Assembly (NCBI GenBank): GCA_030248065.1
Contig: JASAMV010008343.1
Location: forward strand, 1-64,000
Length of the DNA stretch: 64,000 bases
Reading direction: 5' to 3'
Origin: Rhynchonema sp. JSB1_4
Taxonomy: Eukaryota > Nematoda > Chromadorea > Monhysterida > Xyalidae
Part shown: piece after piece, positions 47,130 to 58,418 of the stretch
Numbering within the stretch: the first letter of the stretch is position 1
Layout of the letters: the number at the start of each line of letters is the position of its first letter
The notes under the pieces: generated by a model
What the model was told of the DNA's origin: nothing
The model's input: the letters and a program-made list of their open reading frames with translations, nothing else
Databases searched by the model: none
Program-made: the position numbers and the translations under genes

Positions 47130-47770
47130 TTCAAGACAGAAAATACCCTAAACAGCCCATTTTTAGGGGCATTATTAAAAAAGGTTTTTTTGTCGGGGGG
47201 GCAAATGAAAAATATAACCCGTGCCCCCAATAATTGACCCTCCCCCCATAAATTGAACCCCGCCCCCAAAATCACCGCAGTTAAAAGATAACTCGAAATG
47301 ACAAATACAACTCCTGCGATTAATTGAGCCTCGCCCCGCCATTAATAGAACCGCACGCCAACCTTGACCGGACCACGGATTAGTGGTATGCAGACGTCGC
47401 AATTGGGCCGTGTTTCGCCGGCCCGGGCCGGCCCGAGCGCCCAAATCTCGGGCCCGGTCCGGCCCCGCCCGACCGGTATCCGCAAATCTCCGGCCCGGCC
47501 CGGCCCGGCGTGAATTTTTGGCTCAGATTTTAACCCTATGTTTGTCATAATTTTTGCGATTTTTTTAACCTATTTTTTTGGTTGAAAACTGGTGTTGGAG
47601 GGGGTGGGGGCTGGAGGTCCCCCCTACGTAAAACGGGCATTTTTTCGCGTTTGCGCGTGAAGAGCGCAATTTTCTTCAGGTTCAAAAACACCTATTTTTC
47701 GCTCCCAAAACCATTGCTGGAGATAGATACTGTTTCGTCGCTCGTGCAATCGCTTGCATGGCACGAACCA
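47130..47770. repeat. Continuation of the interrupted repeat and GC-rich stretch
   Basis: 47130-47350 parallels 44276-44430 (CAGAAAATACCCTAAACAG, GGGGCATTATTAA, CAAATGAAAAATATAACCC). 47395-47515 is rich in GGCCCGG and GCCCGGCCCG units, resembling 43790-43840 and 45035-45110. No gene seen. Confidence 0.5.
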
Positions 47771-47985
47771 GTGTAGTTCCTTGGGGAGGGGGGTCACCCT
47801 CTCGAGTGCGCTATGTTCGCCTCACGTGGTACACTATCGTCGTATGTCCCCCTCCGGGTACACTATCTCTCCCAATTTTTGCTTAAAATAGGCATTTTTA
47901 AGCCTAAAATGGGCATTTTTTAGGTCCAAAAATGTGTGATTTTTGGGTCAATGTTTTCAAAGGTTGCCAAAAAAGGCTTGATTCG
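47771..47985. mobile_element. CAGTGTAGTTCC-family element, copy 3, truncated
   Basis: Starts CAGTGTAGTTCCTTGGGG and carries the core blocks. It stops where the GACACCC-family element at 47986 begins, so its right end is missing or displaced. Confidence 0.5.
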
Positions 47986-48492
47986 ATTAGGGTTAGAGGT
48001 GGGGGGGGGCCTACCCGACACCCGACAGCCGACACCCGACCTGTGGAAGTACCCGACACCCGACACCCGACATCTCAGAAAAAAAGCCGACACCCGACAC
48101 CGGACAGTTGCAAAAAAACTGACACCCGACATCTAGGTTTTGAAAAAAACCGACAGCGGACACATGTTTTTGGACCAAAAACAGCCAAATTTTTGCTCAT
48201 TTGCATCATCTGCAATTTTTTTGGCTCAAGTTACTGAATTCAGGTATTTTCACACGAAATAAACAGCAAAATGTCAGATTCTGCGTCTTCGGAAACATTT
48301 GGTTCGAAGAAAATTTTCTCTCAAAATTGTTTTCTCAAGCAATACTGATGTTTTGAACCGTAAGTGTCGGGTGTCGGCTGTCAGGTCCGAAAAAACCCGA
48401 CATCTGGGCGTACGCGACACCCGAGACGCGACACCTACACTTTTTCGCACCCGACACCCGACAGCCCACACCCGACATCTCTCTAACCCTAG
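47986..48492. mobile_element. GACACCC-family element, copy 4 (reference copy)
   Basis: The left end TTAGGGTTAGAG and right end CTCTCTAACCCTAG are inverted. Left arm of CCGACACCCGACA units, core with TTCTGCGTCTTCGGAAAC and TTTTGAACCGTAAGTGTCGG, right arm of CCCGACACCC units. About 500 bp with no substantial frame. Confidence 0.7.
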
Positions 48493-49489
48493 ACTCGATT
48501 CAGATAGTTATCGATTAGAAGGGAGTGTACTACTAATGTTTGCAGTTTCAGCGACAATAAATAACTCGTCTTTGAAAGTGGACCAATCAATCAGAATTTC
48601 CAGCCCAAGTGACTTTTCGGATTGCAGTATTAACGTGTCGATTGACTCGAATCTGCAACTAACAGCTTTGCAAGTAAGCTTTCAGGTGGAGTTGCATTTG
48701 TATAGAACTGGAGGAGGCGATAGCGGGCAGTGAGACGAAAGCCAGTGAAATGACAGGAAATGTAGATCTGCTCTTTGATATTGAACGCTCATGCAGGCAA
48801 TTTTGTGGAAGGGATAGTATTGCGTGACAAATTTCTAAAGGCAAGTTGAAACAAGAAAACAGATAGAGTGCTTGTGCTCACCGGCAGTCGTTAAACGCAG
48901 TATAGTTCCTAGGGGGAGGGTCGTTCGCCCTCGGCTACATCTGTTCCCGCTCCATGCTAGGCCTGCCCCACTATTCCCCCTCGGGTACCTGTGGTCCCCG
49001 CAATTTTAACCTAAAATAGGGCAATTTTGATCTAAAATACGTATTTTTAAGCATAAAACGACTGATTTTTACGTAAATGTAGTCGAAGATTGTTACAATA
49101 CTCTTCTTATTGAGATTCGCGCGAAAATGAGCGAAATTTTCGAGCTCAAAAAATCACTTTTCTGAAAATTTGGATCCTTCTCCGCCCTTCGCGGTCGTTC
49201 CCGCCCCCCCCCCCGTTCCCCTTCCGAAAGAAAGGGGCTTACCGGCTGTTTCCCGTGCGGACCAGGAACTACACTCGTTAAAGGTGAACGAGTTGTTGAC
49301 GAACGCATGGTGTGAATTGATAATGATAGTAAGTATAACACCAGGGAGAATGTGGATGTGCATTTAGCTCCCTGTCGGACGCAGTAAGAGAACACTGATC
49401 TTGTTCGTTTTGAAAAATGCCGGATTTTGCCGTGACCAGTGCTGGTCGAACTGGGGTGATTTCTCTGAAGTTCTGTGTGTTTTCTGCAG
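48493..49489. other. Region upstream of the 49490 gene
   Basis: A CAGTGTAGTTCC-family element is at 48894-49277 (starts CAGTATAGTTCCTAGGGGG, ends CCAGGAACTACACTCG). A possible exon at about 48550-48670 (ATINNSSLKVDQSIRISSPS) lies downstream of an acceptor-like TTTCAG but joins nothing. Otherwise nothing is recognised. Confidence 0.4.
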
Positions 49490-52400
49490 ATGTCACTTCC
49501 AAAATCAACAGCTGCCAAGGAAACTGTGGCGTATCCGGATGCCGAAGAAGATTTGGGTGCCATTGAGAGTGCAGGTTACTTCTGTGTGCGTTACTGTTCT
49601 CATTACGGTTACAACTGCCAGAGTTTCGGTGCAAGAGTGACAACAAGACGGGGTTACAGATCAAATTCTCGGAATGAACAACCAGTATTGGTCGTGCGGC
49701 GACACAGACCGAAAAAACGGAGAGGGGGGGAGGGGGGGGGGAGAATTTTCCCTGTGTTCTCCTGCAGTACACGTCTTCCCGATTGAACGTTTCGGATGCT
49801 CGAGTAGGTATCATACGCGATTTTCACGGCTATACACTAGGTATCCCAGTGGCCTTCGCCATAAAAGTACAAATTTTTTACCAAAATGGGCAGCTTGTAA
49901 AATGCATTTGAGTTCAAACCGAAACTTTCGGAGCCGTTATATTTTTACGCAATTTCGCACTAAGAGTTCAAACCGAAACTTTCGGGGGCGTTATATTTTT
50001 ACGCAATTCCGCACTAAAAACTTTGACATAAAATGTGATTCGTACTGCCCGCCCCCCCGGCTCTCGCGTAGATAACGCCCCTTATGTCCACGCGCACCCT
50101 GTGGCTCGCAGCATCAGCTTTAGCGCTTAATTCAACTTGGTTCTGGGAACCAGTATAAATTAATGTTTTCGAAAAAAGATTGTTTGCTGTTCTAGAAGAG
50201 GCTCGTGTCGCGGAGCTCACTTTGGCTGGTCCACGGAACTATCCATATACTCTGCGAGCCACTGACAACATGTGGGCTCTTCGCAGATTCACTGAAGTGT
50301 CAGGTATTTTGGTTGAGCGATGTTTATATATAGAAGATTAAACTAAAGTAATTAGACAGTCTTTCAGCAATTCCACCGTTGTTCCTGGATTTGAGCATGT
50401 CCGAGAAAATGCGTATGTTGAAGATGTCCCTAATGCACATCATTCATCTGCAATGTCCCTGGGAGTGGGCAAATTTCGAGGGCTTTGTGCAACAGGGGTT
50501 CCCGGGCATCTCTTGTCTTGTTGTGCACGGCGAAGACTACTCGGATCATCGCAAATGCTGTATCGAGGTAAGGAATGTTTTGTTGAGCACTTCATGTAAA
50601 TTATCACATTTTTAAACATCTTGAACTAAAACCGTAAAACATGTAGTTGAAACGTTTTGTGGGGCAGATAAGCAAACGTCTTGTGCGAGAGGTGCAACGA
50701 TGCCAAAAGTTTTGCAAAGGAAGAGAAAGGGAAAGAACCAGGCGACTTTGTTGGCGTGAAAACATCGTAAAGTCTAGATTTATTCAATTCAGATTCTGCT
50801 GAGCAATAGCGTACCACCAACATCGAACGTCAAATGCGCTCGAATCAACCTGGTGTTCATGGAGTCGACCTTCGGCACTGGTTGTTTCCTGATCGGTAGT
50901 CTGATTCCGACAGTGATGGAGGTATGTAGGCAGTGGACCCAGCATACTTGTTAACGTTGGTTGTTGGAAGCGTTGCAGTGTTCATGTTGTAGCATTCATG
51001 TATAACGAAAAGCTATAATAACATCATTTGGCGTATCTTAATTAGCAAATGTACATCTATGCGCCAAAGGTGATTTTGCGAAGAAAAATTTTTCACCCTT
51101 GAAAAAAGAATCACAAAAATAACGGCCAAAGAGGCCATTTTTGACATTTTAGAACGTTTTGTTCATTCGACAATTCAAAAAAAAATTTTTCTTTAAAAAT
51201 TTTTCAAAAAGGTTTGGAGGTTTTACAACATTGTTCGCCCAAGAATTTAAAAAAAAACAACAGAAAACGTTTTTTTAAGAAAAAGTTTAAAAAAAATTTT
51301 TTGTCCGACGCTGCTAACTTCAATTGAGCGCAACAGAACAAACCTCAGCGATCGTTTAACGTGACGGTGCTAGAGGACTACACAATAAAAAAGATGTTTT
51401 TGTCAAACAAGATCAGAAGATTGGGTAGGGAAATGTTCGCAGAGAGAATAAAATTTGCTTTATGATGCTGAAACATGCAGGTGCAATTTGTCAATGCTCA
51501 TGTTGTGCCACACTGTTGGATGGAGCCACTCTTACGCAAAGGTCGAATGATCACGCTGCATTTGATCACCGATTATTCTGCGTTTGACGAGGCCGACTGC
51601 GGAAAATTGGAATTATTCCTGGGTGCCGTACGTTCCACTCATGCCGACAACAACATCGGATTGAAGGTTTTTTTTGCACGGTAGAATTTCATTAAGATGC
51701 TTGCATAACAAAGGATCAAGAGTACAATTAGAGATGACCGACAAGCTGTTCGGCTACATCGCGTGGTAAGCGAAACCGCAAATTTGAGAAAAAACATACT
51801 CCACACTCGAAAGTTTCAAAAATCACGAGATCCGACAGGTGCTTTTTGAACAAAAAACACGAGACCCGACCAAGGTTTTGCATCAAACACATTTTTTTGC
51901 TCACTTGGATGATCAATGCAATTTTTGCTGAATCTAATAAATTGGACTATTTCGTGACAAAATAAACAGCAAAATCAAAAAATTAGTCTTCGCAAAAAGT
52001 TGCTCTGGTCGGAAAACTGATGTTTCGAACGATAATTGTGTGATGTCAACTCTCGGGTGTAGCTGGGGTGCCAATGAAAACCGCACGCGTCGCATCTCAA
52101 GGTGGCTTACAAGCGAGACTCAGAGTTCTTTTTTACGAGTGACACTAAACAGTCGACACGTGAGATCTATACAACTCTAGTTCGGATTGACTTCAGCTGA
52201 CTGCGTTCGAGAACGACGACGAAAGCAAATTGGATAGCATCGTGACGGCATTGAAAACGCAGCAAATGTGCAGCAAAATTCAAGATCTGGAATTGCGCCT
52301 TCAATCTTTTTCGTCCGTGTCGATCATGGAATTGGTCAGATTTCGTTGTTTTGTTTAGTTATCTGAAGTAGCCTTTAGGTTGAGCACAAGCGTTCATTTA

Positions 52401-54530
52401 TCTCAAGACGTCAGGGACACAACTATCCGAGAAGCTGCAGCCGAACATTCACATTTGGAAATACGTGAGACCCCAGATTTGACAAAAAACCGACACGGGA
52501 CACGGACGACACTAGGGTTAGAACTCGGGGGGTACCCGACACGACAACCGACACCCGACATCTGGAAGTACCCCCCACCCGAGACCCGACATCTCAGAAA
52601 AAAAGCCGACACCCGACATCCGACAGTTGCAAAAAAACCCGACACCCGACATCTAGTTTTTGAAAAAAAACTGACACCCGACACCTGTTTTGGACGAAAA
52701 ACGCAAATTTTTGCTCATTTGCATCGTGAGTGCAATTTTTTAGCTCAAGTTACTGAATTCAGGTATTTTCACACGAAATAAACACCAAAATGTCACATTC
52801 TGCGTCTTCGGAAACATTTGGTTCGAAGAAAATTTTCTCTCAAAATTCTTCTCTCAAGCAATACCGATGTTTTGAACCGTAAGTGTCGAGTGTCGGGTCC
52901 GAAAAAACGCGACACTCAACATCTGGGGGTAGTTGACACCCGATACCTACACTTTTTTGGCACCCGACACCCGACAGCTGACACCCGGCATCTCTCTAAC
53001 CCCAGATGACACCTGATGTCTACTTTTGCGAAAAAAGCCGACACTGGACACTTATTTTTGAAACAAAAACATAAGTTTTTGCTCTTTCGCGTCAGTAGTG
53101 CAATTTTTGAGGAAGTCTAAATTATAAACACCAAAATGTAAGATTGTGCGTTCTCGCAAACGTTGGCTTTTAGTGAAATTTTCTACCAAAATTCTTTTGT
53201 GGTCAAAAGTAATGTTTTAAACGGTAACTGTCTGGTGTCACGTGCTCGGTATCAAGTACAGTTAGAGGTCGGGCGGCGGGTATCCCACACGCGACACCCG
53301 ACATCTCAAAATAATCGACACGCGAGACCTGACATCTCAGAAAAAAACCGACACTTGACACTCGAGATTTACTTTTTTAAAAAAACAGACACGCGACAGC
53401 TGTTTTTGGACTAAAAACAGGCAAATTTTTCCTCATTTGCGTCATTTGTGCAATTTTTTGCTTCAAGTTAGTGAATTGAAGCATTTTCACACCAAATAAA
53501 CAGCACAATGTCACATTTTGCGTCTTCGCAAACATTCGGTGGGAAGAAAATTTTCTCTCAAAATTCTTCTCTGAGCAGAACGAATGTTTTGAATGGTAAG
53601 TGTCACGTGCGGCTGTCGGATCCGAAAAAACCAGACACCCGACATTTGCGGTATCCGACACCCGAGACCTACACTTTTTTGCGGCACGACATCTAACAGC
53701 CGACAATCGACATCTTTGTAACGCTAGTATCAAGTCGCAAACACGTCCGAGCATCAAGACCTGGAGGCACAGGACACCGGACGCCTACGCTTTTTCGGCG
53801 TTGAACTGGACAGGAACACTTTTTTAGCGCCGGACCTCAGAGAACTGATTGTCGACATGTTTGTAATGCAAAATAGTATGCTATGATGAAAGCTAAGTAT
53901 GCTTAGAAAGATAAGTGTATCACATTATGTTAATGTTCAATAAAAAATATTCGCTAGTGTTCAGTGAGTTGTATTTTCCAGTTTTCGCAGTGGCTTTTGT
54001 TTTCCCACTTGTGTGATTTGTAATTGTTTCTTGAATTATGTATAAATTTAAACAGCACTTGTGGTCAAACAGTACAAATTACGAGTCTAATTAGAGATCA
54101 CCTGTTCATTGATGCGGATGCGCGATTGTTCACGTTCATTGACAAAATTTGAACGCTTGAAGATGTCACTTTTGCTGCGGAAAGGAAAAAATTTATTATT
54201 CGCTGTTCACTTGTTGTTAGTAATAATTGCAGGCTCATAACCTGGCGTTGTCATGCCTGACGTTCGTGATCCGAAACGATGGTTTGCGCCGCACAGAGCC
54301 ATTCGGATACGCTCAACTGCAGTACATCATCAGTCAGACCGACAAACACGATTCGTTGAACACCCTGTGTGTGAAGGATCACATGTGCCTGCCAGATTCG
54401 CCCAGGTTATTAATGTGCAGGTTGAACAATAGTCCAGGTAACACAATACGTCTGCAACCAAAGACCACAGGATGTTTTCTTGTTGACAGGATTACATTTT
54501 TTTAAACTTTGTTGCAGAGAAAGCACATAA
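49490..54530 (+). CDS. Eight-exon gene, possibly RAD1-like (343 aa)
   Basis: Exons 49490-49574, 50196-50303, 50368-50567, 50793-50921, 51481-51666, 52197-52334, 54233-54405 and 54518-54530 join in phase from ATG to TAA. The product begins MSLPKSTAAKETVAYPDAEE and includes YTLRATDNMWALRRFTEVS, WEWANFEGFVQQGFPGISC, TLHLITDYSAFDEADCGKL and LALSCLTFVIRNDG...YAQLQYIIS. The first and last of these recall the N-terminal LDN strand and the C-terminal LSC-x-VSIR...LSLQYMI strands of the checkpoint clamp subunit RAD1, which has a PCNA-like fold. The middle does not obviously fit, and the length exceeds RAD1 (about 280 residues). The gene model is much firmer than the name. Introns hold GACACCC and A/T repeats. 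Confidence 0.65.
49908..50016. repeat. Tandem duplication, 54 bp x 2
   Basis: Two adjacent copies of a unit starting GAGTTCAAACCGAAACTTTC and ending CGCACTAA, differing by a few bases, in the first intron of the 49490 gene. Confidence 0.75.
51040..51330. repeat. A/T homopolymer repeat, inverted relative to 19755-19985
   Basis: Contains AGGTGATTTTGCGAAGAAAAA, TTTTTCACCCTTGAAAAAAG and CATTTTTGACATTTTAGAAC, the reverse of the blocks at 19840-19975, followed by A and T runs. It is in the intron 50922-51480. Confidence 0.5.
52512..53727. mobile_element. GACACCC-family elements, three copies in tandem
   Basis: A complete copy at 52512-53006, a left-truncated copy at about 53007-53257 and a further copy at about 53258-53727, all in one orientation. 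Each carries the TTTTTGGAC...CAAATTTTTGCTC, AAATAAACA(C/G)CAAAATG and TTCTGCGTCTTCG blocks. A more degenerate stretch at 51760-52180 may be an older copy. All lie in introns of the 49490 gene. Confidence 0.65.
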
Positions 54531-55828
54531 CATGACTTCAGGTCGTAAGATATGCCGTTGAACGAGAATTTCGTGTCTGTACCGAGTGGTGTCGACGAGA
54601 AATACAAATTATGCCATACCTAGTACAATTTTCGGGAAATTTTCCATGCATACTCGCAAAAATCAAAAGTTTCCCATGCGAGAGGGTTTGCAAAAGCTCA
54701 AAAATTTCGGATACGCCAGCGTGGCGGTTTTGGAAAAAATGAGCCCAAAAATGTTCTAAAATTGGCAAAATTGGTCTGAAAGTGGCTGAAACAGTTTTCT
54801 TGCTGTAGCAAACGGCTTTTTTTTTACATTTTTGGACCAAAAACACCCGCACTCCTCGGGGTGACATAGTCATTTCTTACGGGTAGTGAACAATTCCCCA
54901 TGTGCTGTCCAACGACACGACTGTCTAGATAAATTTCGCTTCTTTGCTGGGCAACAAAATGATACTTGAAACCTACACCGGGGCAACACGACATCGGGTG
55001 TGGAATCGAAAGCCGGTTCAACACGTGTGCGATGAGACACGACGTGTGGGACTTGCCAAGCAATTGGTAGTTTTTTTGCAGCAGCAATTTCGCCGACATA
55101 GTCTGTGGAATGCAAACATCACGACTGACTGGCCTCACTTCTCTGGTGTTGCACAAGTATCTGTCGCGAGACTACAGTTCGAAGGCCCTTAAGATTTTTG
55201 ATTTCGTCTCCGACATGCTACAAAGGTGAGGACACAATTTTTTACTTCCATTAAAGCGATAGAAGTAGCACAACATATTGTTTCAAAACACTAACGTGAC
55301 ATGGTGAAATTTGAAACTTCCCATATGAGCCACAAGTTGGGATTGCAGAACTAATGTGCTTAAACTATGTAGGAAAGGGCAATAAGGGGCGCGTTGCCAC
55401 CTGATTAGTATTTTTACTATCAAGTCGATATCTCCTGAAAGTGGTAAGCTCCAATGCTGGATAACTTGTGAAATTAAAAAATATTGATTTTAGCGTAAAA
55501 CTGAACATTTTATGTATCAAAACTGAAATTTCCCGCAGCATGTAAAAAACATGTTAGTCCGTATTTTGCAGTGGTTTTGCGAATTTTGGACCCAAACTTG
55601 CCATGAAGTTGGTCCCGGGAGCGGCAGGTAAAAAATTAATCACAGTGCTGGCTCCCCCTCGCTTCTGTCCGTGCCTTCCGTCACGCCAAAAAATCCGAGC
55701 GGGAAATTAATTAGGTAAACTTCTAGCCTGCAACGGCTGAAGCTAGCAAAATTTAGTGTTTGCATTAAGTCAATGAGTCGTACAGCGCACTGAAAATTTA
55801 TTAAAATATGATTGAAAAGTCTATCAAC
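54531..55828 (+). other. Region with two candidate exons, no complete gene
   Basis: 54590-54850 repeats the sequence of 12495-12690. A likely exon at 55082-55225, from an acceptor TTTGCAG to a donor AG|GTGAGG, reads TSRLTGLTSLVLHKYLSRDY and KALKIFDFVSDMLQ. A second at 55572-55627 joins in phase and reads GFANFGPKLAMKLVPGAA. The phrase KALKIFDFVSDML resembles the start of the helicase-C half of SNF2 ATPases, but no other SNF2 motif was found, so a decayed gene fragment is possible. Confidence 0.3.
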
Positions 55829-57580
55829 TTAGTTGACGTCTAGTTCATTTTGGACCATGTCAACTTCACTGATAATATGTCTGGCGACTTCATCAATGTC
55901 CCGTTCTGTTGAGATGTACCGAACCCGATGTCCCTTCTCCTCCAGCGAACCGTAAAAGGTGGTCTGAGCACGTGTCAAAGCCAAGTTGTATTCATGATCC
56001 ACCTGACCGATCTCAGCAGCTCTTCCTCTAGAAGTGACTCGCTCTGTGAGTATGCGTGGATCAGCCGTCAGATAGCAGTGGAGATGAATGGGTGGGACTG
56101 ATGTTTCGGATAGCTGCAGATAGAATCGAAGCAGCTCAATTTCATGAGACGGAAGGAGTGTTTCCAACATCGATATGAACGGTGCAGCAGAACACGGAGC
56201 TCGTTCCATCAACACGACTGCCTGGAGAGATACAGGGAGGTGTAATAAAAATTGGTGTTTATTCACACTGAAAAATAAGTGTATCTGTCAGACAAGACTA
56301 TGGTTTTTAAATTTGGCTGTCTACTGTGAGAGCGCCAGCAACTGCGCGCACTGAACGCGCAGCAATCGAGTTCATTGCAATGGGGAAGATTCACACCGAC
56401 CTCAGTCCTCTCGTTCATGCTGCGGCATAGCAGAGTTTGTGTTCGAATTGCAGTAAGTTGCATTTCCAGTCCATACCTAGATCAGAATTAAGATTATTCG
56501 TATTCATCGAAATGTAGAGAACCTAAGAGTTAGCACAGCTCGGAAAATATAAATGAAAGTTGGCAATAAATAATAATCCGTCTCGACTGCAGAGAGAACA
56601 GATAACGAATTTTGAGCACACCTCAGCTCATTCAAATTAAAATTTTGATTTGTTTGACATCTTGTGTGCACTTTGATCAAAAATCTTTCGTTGTAGTTTT
56701 TTGGCACGACCGGAATTTGCTCCATTTTGAGTACGGTGAATTTTTGTGAAAAACCGAACATCGGACAGTTTGAAAAAAACGGGACACCCGACATGTGGTT
56801 TTTGCAAAAAGTCTGACACCCGACACCTGTCTTTTGACCAAAAAGAAGCAAGTTTTTCCTCCTTCACACTATTAGTGCAATTTTTTGCGTCAAGTGACTG
56901 AATTCAAGTATTTTCACAGAAAATAAACGCGATACTGACACGTTCTGGGTTTTCGGAAACATTTGGGTGGAAGAAAATTTTCTCTCAAAATCGTTTTCTG
57001 ACAAAACTGATGTTTTGAGGTGTAACTGTCACGTGTCGCCTCTGGGGTGTGGCGTGCCAAAAACGTGCACATGTAAGGGTACCGCATGGCCGACACGGCA
57101 CAGCTGCACTTTTTTGGGACCCGACACTTGGTACGCCACACCCGACATCTCTCTAATGCTATATACGATGGAATAATCTTGTGACCCGGGTATTTTAGAC
57201 AAACGTTGCGCTCCTAAGCCGCACTGTAGGTTCTTTTGCATGGCATATATATGCTCCAAACACTAATAATCTTGATACATTTTCCTATCCTCACCGTTGC
57301 CTATTTGCGTAATATCGATCCAGAATTCCGGACTTTTGCCATTCTTTCACCGGTTCCTCAATCACCGCCCATTTGGGTCGAAGTCGAGTGAGAGCGATCA
57401 ACGTTGTTGATTTTCCTATAAAGCGTAAAACGTCGTGTTGAGGCTTCAGAAAGGAATATTTTAAAACAAGTTTTTTTTAAATATTTTTTAAATTTTTAGT
57501 AGTAGCATCGACGGGTATTTACCTGCTCCGATTGCTCCGTCAATGTTTACTCGAATTGTCTGGGGTTTGTGCAGAGACAT
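55829..57580 (-). CDS. Deoxynucleoside kinase (4 exons, 215 aa)
   Basis: Salvage enzyme that phosphorylates deoxynucleosides using ATP, of the dNK/TK2/dCK/dGK family. Exons on the minus strand: 57580-57523, 57415-57295, 56476-56401, 56221-55829, in phase from ATG to TAG. The P-loop is VNIDGAIGAGKST (K21) and is split by the first intron after GAG. EEP at 39-41 supplies the catalytic Glu, followed by WQKSGILDRYY. The ERS-type motif appears as MERAPCSA (E91, R92). The LID is R146-x3-R150-x-R152 in TERVTSRGR. Length is close to the 210-260 usual for the family. Ala in place of Ser in ERS is unusual. No N-terminal mitochondrial presequence is visible, so a cytosolic or nuclear enzyme is inferred. 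Substrate range cannot be read from the sequence. Confidence 0.9.
56750..57162. mobile_element. GACACCC-family element inside the kinase gene
   Basis: Left arm with GGACACCCGACATGTGG, core with GTTCTGGGTTTTCGGAAAC and TTTTGAGGTGTAACTGTC, right end CCCGACATCTCTCTAATGC. It lies in the intron between kinase exons 2 and 3, so splicing has to remove it. Fragments of the CATATATATGG family flank it (56630-56720 and 57180-57255). Confidence 0.6.
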
Positions 57581-58418
57581 TTTGAGTCAGTCGACAGTAC
57601 AAGCCTGAACGAGTGTTGTCTTCATAAGTTCAGCGCACATCTGCTTACGATACACGCTAAAAACATGAAATCTTAGTATGTGCAGTAGAATGAAATACAC
57701 GTAGTTGGGAGTTCTGTGGAAAGCTTCACATTTCCTATGGTTTTGTAAGAGCATGTGTGGACCCTTTCGAAGGATTCTATCAAGTTGTGTCTTGCTAAAC
57801 TCGAAACGACAACATTCTATATGTGCGTGAACAATCGACAACTTCAGACCTTGCATGAACTTGATCTAATTCAGAAAAGTTGAATTGGAATGTTCAAGCT
57901 GTCAGAAGTGAAGCAGCCAAATGTCGAGATTGCGATAATGCCTGTGTGCGCTATCTAACCTTTAGAATAAACGCAAAAGTATTTTTAGTGATGAAAACAC
58001 CAACATCACTATCATTCCCAACGCATCCGTTTGGGACTTACATTGAAAATTATAGGCGATCCAAGCATTCCACCGGCGCCATACAGGCGAGAGACGTATT
58101 ATCAGGGCGTGAACAGGCCTGATTGCAGATAACTTCAGCATGCGTGGCCAGGGTTGGGCAAAAAACGTTTTTTTTTTAATTATTTTTTTTAAACGTTTTT
58201 TTAAAACGTTTTTTTTTAAACGCCCAGATAACCAAAATATGCCCCCCAAAAAGTTGGAAAACGTTCATGTTGGAAAGAAAACGCGGTTAAATGAAGTAAT
58301 TCTATGTGTTCTGAGGCAAAATAAACGGGTTTCAATCCTTTTCTAGCGAGTTGTTAAGATCCCATATCACACCCGCATCATGGGACCAACTTTGGCAGGG
58401 ATCATCACTGAAAGTCTG
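57581..58418. other. Upstream flank of the kinase gene
   Basis: No gene supported. 58150-58330 is an A/T homopolymer repeat with GGTTGGGCAAAAAACG, the same start as at 19755. Frames on both strands at 57590-58120 lack splice or start support. Confidence 0.45.
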
